Source of the DNA: JBQCHF01 sp051953655
GTDB taxonomy: Bacteria > Actinomycetota > Actinomycetes > Motilibacterales > Motilibacteraceae
Direction: 5' to 3'
Length of the DNA: 11,099 nt
NCBI GenBank assembly: GCA_051953655.1
Contig: JBQCIO010000006.1
Span: 1 to 11,099, forward strand
The notes under the pieces were generated by a model, which had not been told where the DNA came from, did not search any database, and worked only from the letters and a program-made list of their open reading frames with translations. Position numbers and translations under genes: made by a program. Below are positions 7,550-11,099 of the stretch, one piece after another. The first letter of the stretch is position 1, and every line of letters begins with the position of its first letter.

Positions 7550-9000
7550 TGACCGACCCCACCACCAGCGCCGGCACCGGCCCGGTGGCCGCGACCACCG
7601 GCACCCGCGGCAGCGACGGTGCACCCGTGCACGTCGCCCCGGCGCCCGCCGGCGAGCCGGCGTTCGACGCGCACCACCCGCCCAAGGCCGAGCTGGTCGC
7701 CGACTGCGTGCACTGCGGCTTCTGCCTGCCCACCTGCCCCACCTACCTGCTGTGGGGCGAGGAGATGGACAGCCCGCGCGGGCGCATCTACCTCATGAAC
7801 GAGGGCCTGCAGGGCGAGCCGATGACGCCGTCGATGGTGCAGCACTTCGACGCCTGCCTGGGCTGCATGGCCTGCGTGACCGCCTGCCCGTCCGGGGTGC
7901 AGTACGACGCGCTCATCGAGGCGACCCGGGCCCAGGTGGAGCGGCGCTACGACCGGCCGGCCGGGGACAAGGCGCTGCGCAAGGCCATCTTCAGCGTGTT
8001 CCCCTATCCCAAGCGGCTGCGGCTGCTGCGCGGCCCGCTGCGGGCCTACCAGGCCACCGGCCTGCCCCGGCTGCTGCGCAGGAGCGGACTGCTCGACCGG
8101 CTCTCGCCCACGCTGGCCGCCATGGAGGCGCTCGCGCCGCCGCTCGAGCGGCCCGAGCGGGTGCCCGAGCGCACGCCCGCCCAGGGCGCCCGCCGCGGCG
8201 TCGTCGGCATGCTGCTCGGCTGCGTGCAGCGCGAGTTCTTCCCCGGCGTGAACGCCGCGACCGCGCGGGTGCTCTCCGCCGAGGGCTTCGACGTCGTCGC
8301 CCCGGCCAGCCAGGGCTGCTGCGGGGCGCTGAGCATGCACAACGGCCGCGACGACGAGGCGCAGGCGTTCGCCCGCCGGCTCATCGACACCTTCGACGCC
8401 GCCGGCGTGGACCACGTCGTGGTGAACTCCGCCGGCTGCGGCTCGAGCATGAAGGACTACGCCCGGCTGCTGGCCGACGACCCGGCCTACGCCGCCCGCG
8501 CCGAGCGGTTCGCCTCGAGGGTGCGCGACGTCTCGGAGATCCTGTTCGAGGCCGGCAGCGTGGCGCCGCGGCACCCGCTGCCGGTCACCATCGCCTACCA
8601 CGACGCCTGCCACCTGGGGCACGCCCAGGGGGTGCGCGCCCAGCCGCGCGCGCTGCTGCGCGAGATCCCCGGCCTGGAGCTGCGGGAGATCCCGGAGGCC
8701 GAGATCTGCTGCGGCTCGGCCGGCATCTACAACGTGCTGCACCCCGAGCCCGCCCGGGAGCTGGGGGACCGCAAGGCCGGCAACGTGCTGCGCACGGGTG
8801 CCGAGCTGCTGGTCACCGCGAACCCGGGGTGCCTCATGCAGGTCGCGTCCTCCCTGCAGAGGCAGGCTGATTCCCGGAGCGGGTCCTCGATCGCCCTGGC
8901 CCACACCGTCGAGGTCCTCGACGCCTCCATCCGTGGTCTCGGCGCCGACGCGCTCGTCGCGCCGTCGCAGGCACCGCTCAGCACCACCAGCACCGCCTGA
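7549..9000 (+). CDS. glcF: glycolate oxidase iron-sulfur subunit GlcF
   Basis: This 483-residue protein takes electrons from GlcD/GlcE and passes them towards the membrane quinone pool. Two 4Fe-4S clusters are clear: C53-x2-C56-x2-C59-x3-C63-P and C103-x2-C106-x2-C109-x3-C113-P. Two CCG (cysteine-rich) domains follow, with CCG at 257-259 (GCCGALSMHNG) and 387-389 (ICCGSAGIYNV) and their partner cysteines in LLGCVQ, SAGCGSS, HDACH and NPGCLM. Residues 1-48 are a low-complexity Thr/Gly/Pro/Ala leader not needed for the clusters. The start is still supported by the TGATG overlap with glcE and GGAGG at 7538-7542. The C-terminal LSTTSTA and the stop lie inside a 17-bp tandem repeat, so the last residues may vary between strains. 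Confidence 0.94.
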   Translation: MTDPTTSAGTGPVAATTGTRGSDGAPVHVAPAPAGEPAFDAHHPPKAELVADCVHCGFCLPTCPTYLLWGEEMDSPRGRIYLMNEGLQGEPMTPSMVQHFDACLGCMACVTACPSGVQYDALIEATRAQVERRYDRPAGDKALRKAIFSVFPYPKRLRLLRGPLRAYQATGLPRLLRRSGLLDRLSPTLAAMEALAPPLERPERVPERTPAQGARRGVVGMLLGCVQREFFPGVNAATARVLSAEGFDVVAPASQGCCGALSMHNGRDDEAQAFARRLIDTFDAAGVDHVVVNSAGCGSSMKDYARLLADDPAYAARAERFASRVRDVSEILFEAGSVAPRHPLPVTIAYHDACHLGHAQGVRAQPRALLREIPGLELREIPEAEICCGSAGIYNVLHPEPARELGDRKAGNVLRTGAELLVTANPGCLMQVASSLQRQADSRSGSSIALAHTVEVLDASIRGLGADALVAPSQAPLSTTSTA

Positions 9001-9051
9001 ACACCAGTACCGCCTGAACACCAGCACCGCCTGAACGCCAGCACGGCCTGA
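8975..9051. repeat. 17-bp tandem repeat across the glcF stop codon
   Basis: Three near-identical units read CGCCTGAACACCAGTAC (8994-9010), CGCCTGAACACCAGCAC (9011-9027) and CGCCTGAACGCCAGCAC (9028-9044). They are flanked by a degenerate copy at 8975-8993 and a partial one, GGCCTGA, at 9045-9051. Each copy carries a TGA (8998, 9015, 9032, 9049). Because 17 is not a multiple of three, these stops fall in all three plus-strand frames. Confidence 0.9.
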
Positions 9052-9120
9052 CCCCCCAGGTGCCGGCAGCCCCCGCCGTCGCCTGCGTCCCCCCGCATCC
9101 CCTCAGCGTCGAGGTGACCG

Positions 9121-10926
9121 ATGTACCGACAGGTCCTCGATCCCGTCTCGGGATCTCTCTTCCTCACGTCGATCTTCGCGGCACTACCCCTGATCGCCCT
9201 GTTCCTGCTGCTCGGCGTCCTGCGGATGCGCGCGTGGCTGGCGTCCGTGATCTCCCTCGCCGTGGCGATCGTCGTCGCCGTGGTGATCTACCCGATGCCG
9301 GTCGGCCAGGCGCTCCTGGCCACCAGCGAGGGCGCCGCCTTCGGCTTCTTCCCGATCCTGTGGATCGTCATCAACGCGATCTGGGTCTACAACATGACCG
9401 TCGCGAGCGGGCACTTCGACGTGCTGCGACGCTCCTTCGCGAAGATCAGCGACGACCAGCGCATCCAGGCCGTCATCATCGCGTTCTGCTTCGGCGCGCT
9501 GCTCGAGGCGCTGGCCGGCTTCGGCACCCCGGTGGCCATCACCAGCGTCATGCTCATCGCGCTGGGCTTCCGCCCGCTCAAGGCGGCCACGGTGGCGCTG
9601 GTGGCCAACACCGCCCCGGTCGCGTTCGGTGCCCTGGCCGTGCCGATCACGACGCTCGCCACGGTCACCTCGCTGCCCGAGCACACGCTCGCCTCGATGG
9701 TCGGCCGGCAGACCCCGATCCTCGCGCTGTTCGTCCCGATGGCGCTGGTGTTCATCGTGGACAAGGGCCGCGGGGTGCGCGAGACCCTCCCGGCCACGCT
9801 GGTCTGCGGCGTCGTCTTCGCGATCGCGCAGTACGTGACCTCCAACTTCATCTCCACCCAGCTCACCGACATCGTCGCCTCGCTGGCCGGTGCGCTCTCC
9901 GTGGTCCTGCTGCTGCGCGTCTGGCAGCCGGCCAACGCCTACATCGAGTCGGAGGAGGACGTCGACGTCCGTGCGCCGTCCCGCGCCCGGGTGGCCACGA
10001 CCACGGCCGTGGGCGCCGAGACCGTCACCACCGACGGCGGGGCGACCCGTGGCGGTGGCACGGGCACCACGACCGGCCGCGAGGGCTTCCACGGGGTCCC
10101 TGCCTCCGGCAGCGACCACCCGGTCGGGCCCGGTGCCGGCGACGTCGACGAGCTGGCCGCCCGCGACGCCGCAGCCCACGACACCCCGACCGAGGTGCTC
10201 CGCGCCTACGCCCCCTACCTGATCATCATCGCGCTGTTCGTCATCACCCAGCTCCCCGGCATCAAGGACGCGTTCGACGCGCCGACTCGCAGCTTCAACT
10301 GGCCCGGACTGCACCTCGAGGGGGCCAACGGCAAGGCGCTGTCGTCGGTGAAGTTCAAGCTGAACTGGCTCAACGCGGCCGGCACCCTGATGATCATCGC
10401 CGGCCTGATCAGCATCCCGATCCTGCGCCTCTCGCCGGTCCGGGCGCTGAAGGTCTACTTCGCCACCTACAAGCAGCTCGCCACGGCGATCGTCACCGTG
10501 ATGGCTGTGCTCGCGCTCGCCTACGTCATGAACGCCTCCGGTGAGACCGCCACCCTGGGCAAGTGGATGGCCGGCGCGGGCGGCGCCTTCGCGATCATCT
10601 CGCCGATCCTCGGCTGGCTCGGCGTTGCGGTCACCGGCTCCGACACGTCGTCGAACTCGCTGTTCGGCGCGCTGCAGGTCGCCGCGGCGAAGAGCACCGG
10701 ACTGAACCAGGTCCTTCTGGCCGGCGCGAACTCCTCCGGAGGCGTGCTCGGCAAGATGGTCTCGCCGCAGAACCTGGCCATCGCGGCCGCCGCCGTGGGG
10801 ATGTCCGGCCGGGAGGGCGACATCTTCCGGAAGGTGTTCGGCTGGAGCATCGTGTTCCTGGTCTTCATGTGCATCCTCGTGGCCCTGCAGGCCACCCCGG
10901 TGCTGTCGTGGATGATCCCCGGCTGA
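9121..10926 (+). CDS. lldP: L-lactate/glycolate permease, LctP family
   Basis: This 601-residue multi-pass membrane protein of the lactate permease family (LldP/GlcA) imports lactate or glycolate with protons. Family signatures are FGALLEALAGFGTPVAI (from 124), NTAPVAFGALAVPI, GSDTSSNSLFG (from 506) and ANSSGGVLGKMVSPQNLAIA. Hydrophobic segments fill residues about 10-60 and 75-270 and resume at about 362-382 and 415-600. Between them, residues about 273-357 form a hydrophilic, Thr/Gly/Ala/Asp-rich loop, making the protein some 40-50 residues longer than the E. coli relatives (about 550-560). GAGGTG (9111-9116) precedes the ATG by four bases. Downstream of glcDEF, glycolate is a likely substrate (then named glcA), but family members carry D- and L-lactate as well, so the substrate is unsettled. 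Confidence 0.93.
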   Translation: MYRQVLDPVSGSLFLTSIFAALPLIALFLLLGVLRMRAWLASVISLAVAIVVAVVIYPMPVGQALLATSEGAAFGFFPILWIVINAIWVYNMTVASGHFDVLRRSFAKISDDQRIQAVIIAFCFGALLEALAGFGTPVAITSVMLIALGFRPLKAATVALVANTAPVAFGALAVPITTLATVTSLPEHTLASMVGRQTPILALFVPMALVFIVDKGRGVRETLPATLVCGVVFAIAQYVTSNFISTQLTDIVASLAGALSVVLLLRVWQPANAYIESEEDVDVRAPSRARVATTTAVGAETVTTDGGATRGGGTGTTTGREGFHGVPASGSDHPVGPGAGDVDELAARDAAAHDTPTEVLRAYAPYLIIIALFVITQLPGIKDAFDAPTRSFNWPGLHLEGANGKALSSVKFKLNWLNAAGTLMIIAGLISIPILRLSPVRALKVYFATYKQLATAIVTVMAVLALAYVMNASGETATLGKWMAGAGGAFAIISPILGWLGVAVTGSDTSSNSLFGALQVAAAKSTGLNQVLLAGANSSGGVLGKMVSPQNLAIAAAAVGMSGREGDIFRKVFGWSIVFLVFMCILVALQATPVLSWMIPG

Positions 10927-10941
10927 CCTCCGGGATCCCGC

Positions 10942-10976
10942 CCAGGTCCCGGGCCCGACCCTGGCCCGGGACCAGG
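10942..10976 (+). terminator. GC-rich hairpin terminator after the permease
   Basis: GGTCCCGGGCC (10945-10955) and GGCCCGGGACC (10963-10973) form a perfect 11-bp stem with a seven-base loop, 18 bases after the stop. After one A-A mismatch, two more C-G pairs (10942-10943 with 10975-10976) extend it. No T-tract follows, which is common in high-GC actinobacteria. It probably ends the aceB-glcDEF-permease transcript. Confidence 0.65.
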
Positions 10977-11099
10977 CACTGAGCCACGCCCGGCCCCCGA
11001 CCGTCGACGATAACCGTAGCGGGCCCGCCGAGCACCCGAAGGACAGGCCCGGCGGGCGGCCGTACCCCGCGGAGCACAGCGTGGGGGCGGCGGACGAGC
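10977..11099. other. downstream region without a supported gene
   Basis: No coding pattern is convincing on either strand in these 123 bases. An 8-bp inverted repeat, GCCCGCCG (11023-11030) with CGGCGGGC (11050-11057), encloses a 19-base loop. It could be part of a terminator for a gene entering from the right, but the loop is long and there is no T-tract. Confidence 0.4.

Noticed and set aside
10865..11077. A 70-codon minus-strand open frame at the right end.
   Set aside because: It overlaps the end of the permease gene and its terminator, has no ribosome binding site and shows no recognisable protein features.

Overview
The window is very GC-rich (roughly 70% or more, with third codon positions almost all G or C). 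Codon use, strong AGGAGG-type ribosome binding sites, TGATG start-stop overlaps, and a DUF222-like gene at the left edge all point to a high-GC actinobacterium. A Micrococcales/Intrasporangiaceae-type genome is a plausible guess, but the sequence alone does not prove it. No mobile element, CRISPR array, tRNA or rRNA was seen.

Layout: (1) Positions 1-994, minus strand: the N-terminal 331 codons of a DUF222/HNH-endonuclease-like protein that runs off the left edge. (2) 995-1438: a divergent intergenic region with several inverted and direct repeats and no convincing gene. (3) 1439-2980: an acyl-CoA synthetase with a TTG start, closed by a strong hairpin at 3000-3035. (4) 3149-9000, all plus strand: malate synthase A (aceB) followed by glcD, glcE and glcF. 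The three Glc genes overlap by TGATG junctions. (5) 9121-10926: an LctP/GlcA-type lactate/glycolate permease, 120 bp after glcF and followed by an 11-bp GC hairpin. A 17-bp tandem repeat straddles the glcF stop. (6) 10927-11099: non-coding as far as can be seen.

The genes fit together as a two-carbon-acid utilisation module. The permease would import glycolate (or lactate). GlcDEF, a flavin plus iron-sulfur oxidase, would oxidise glycolate to glyoxylate. Malate synthase would condense glyoxylate with acetyl-CoA to give malate. The upstream acyl-CoA synthetase may supply acyl-/acetyl-CoA from carboxylic acids, but the terminator between it and aceB makes it a separate transcription unit. The content parallels the E. 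coli glc operon (glcDEFGBA), with two differences: the malate synthase is the ~530-residue A form rather than the G form, and no glcG or regulator gene lies in the window. I see no clearly new biological system. The points most worth a second look are the stop-codon-duplicating repeat after glcF, the operator-like dyad before aceB, the probable leaderless start and dyad of the DUF222 gene, and the long loop in the permease.
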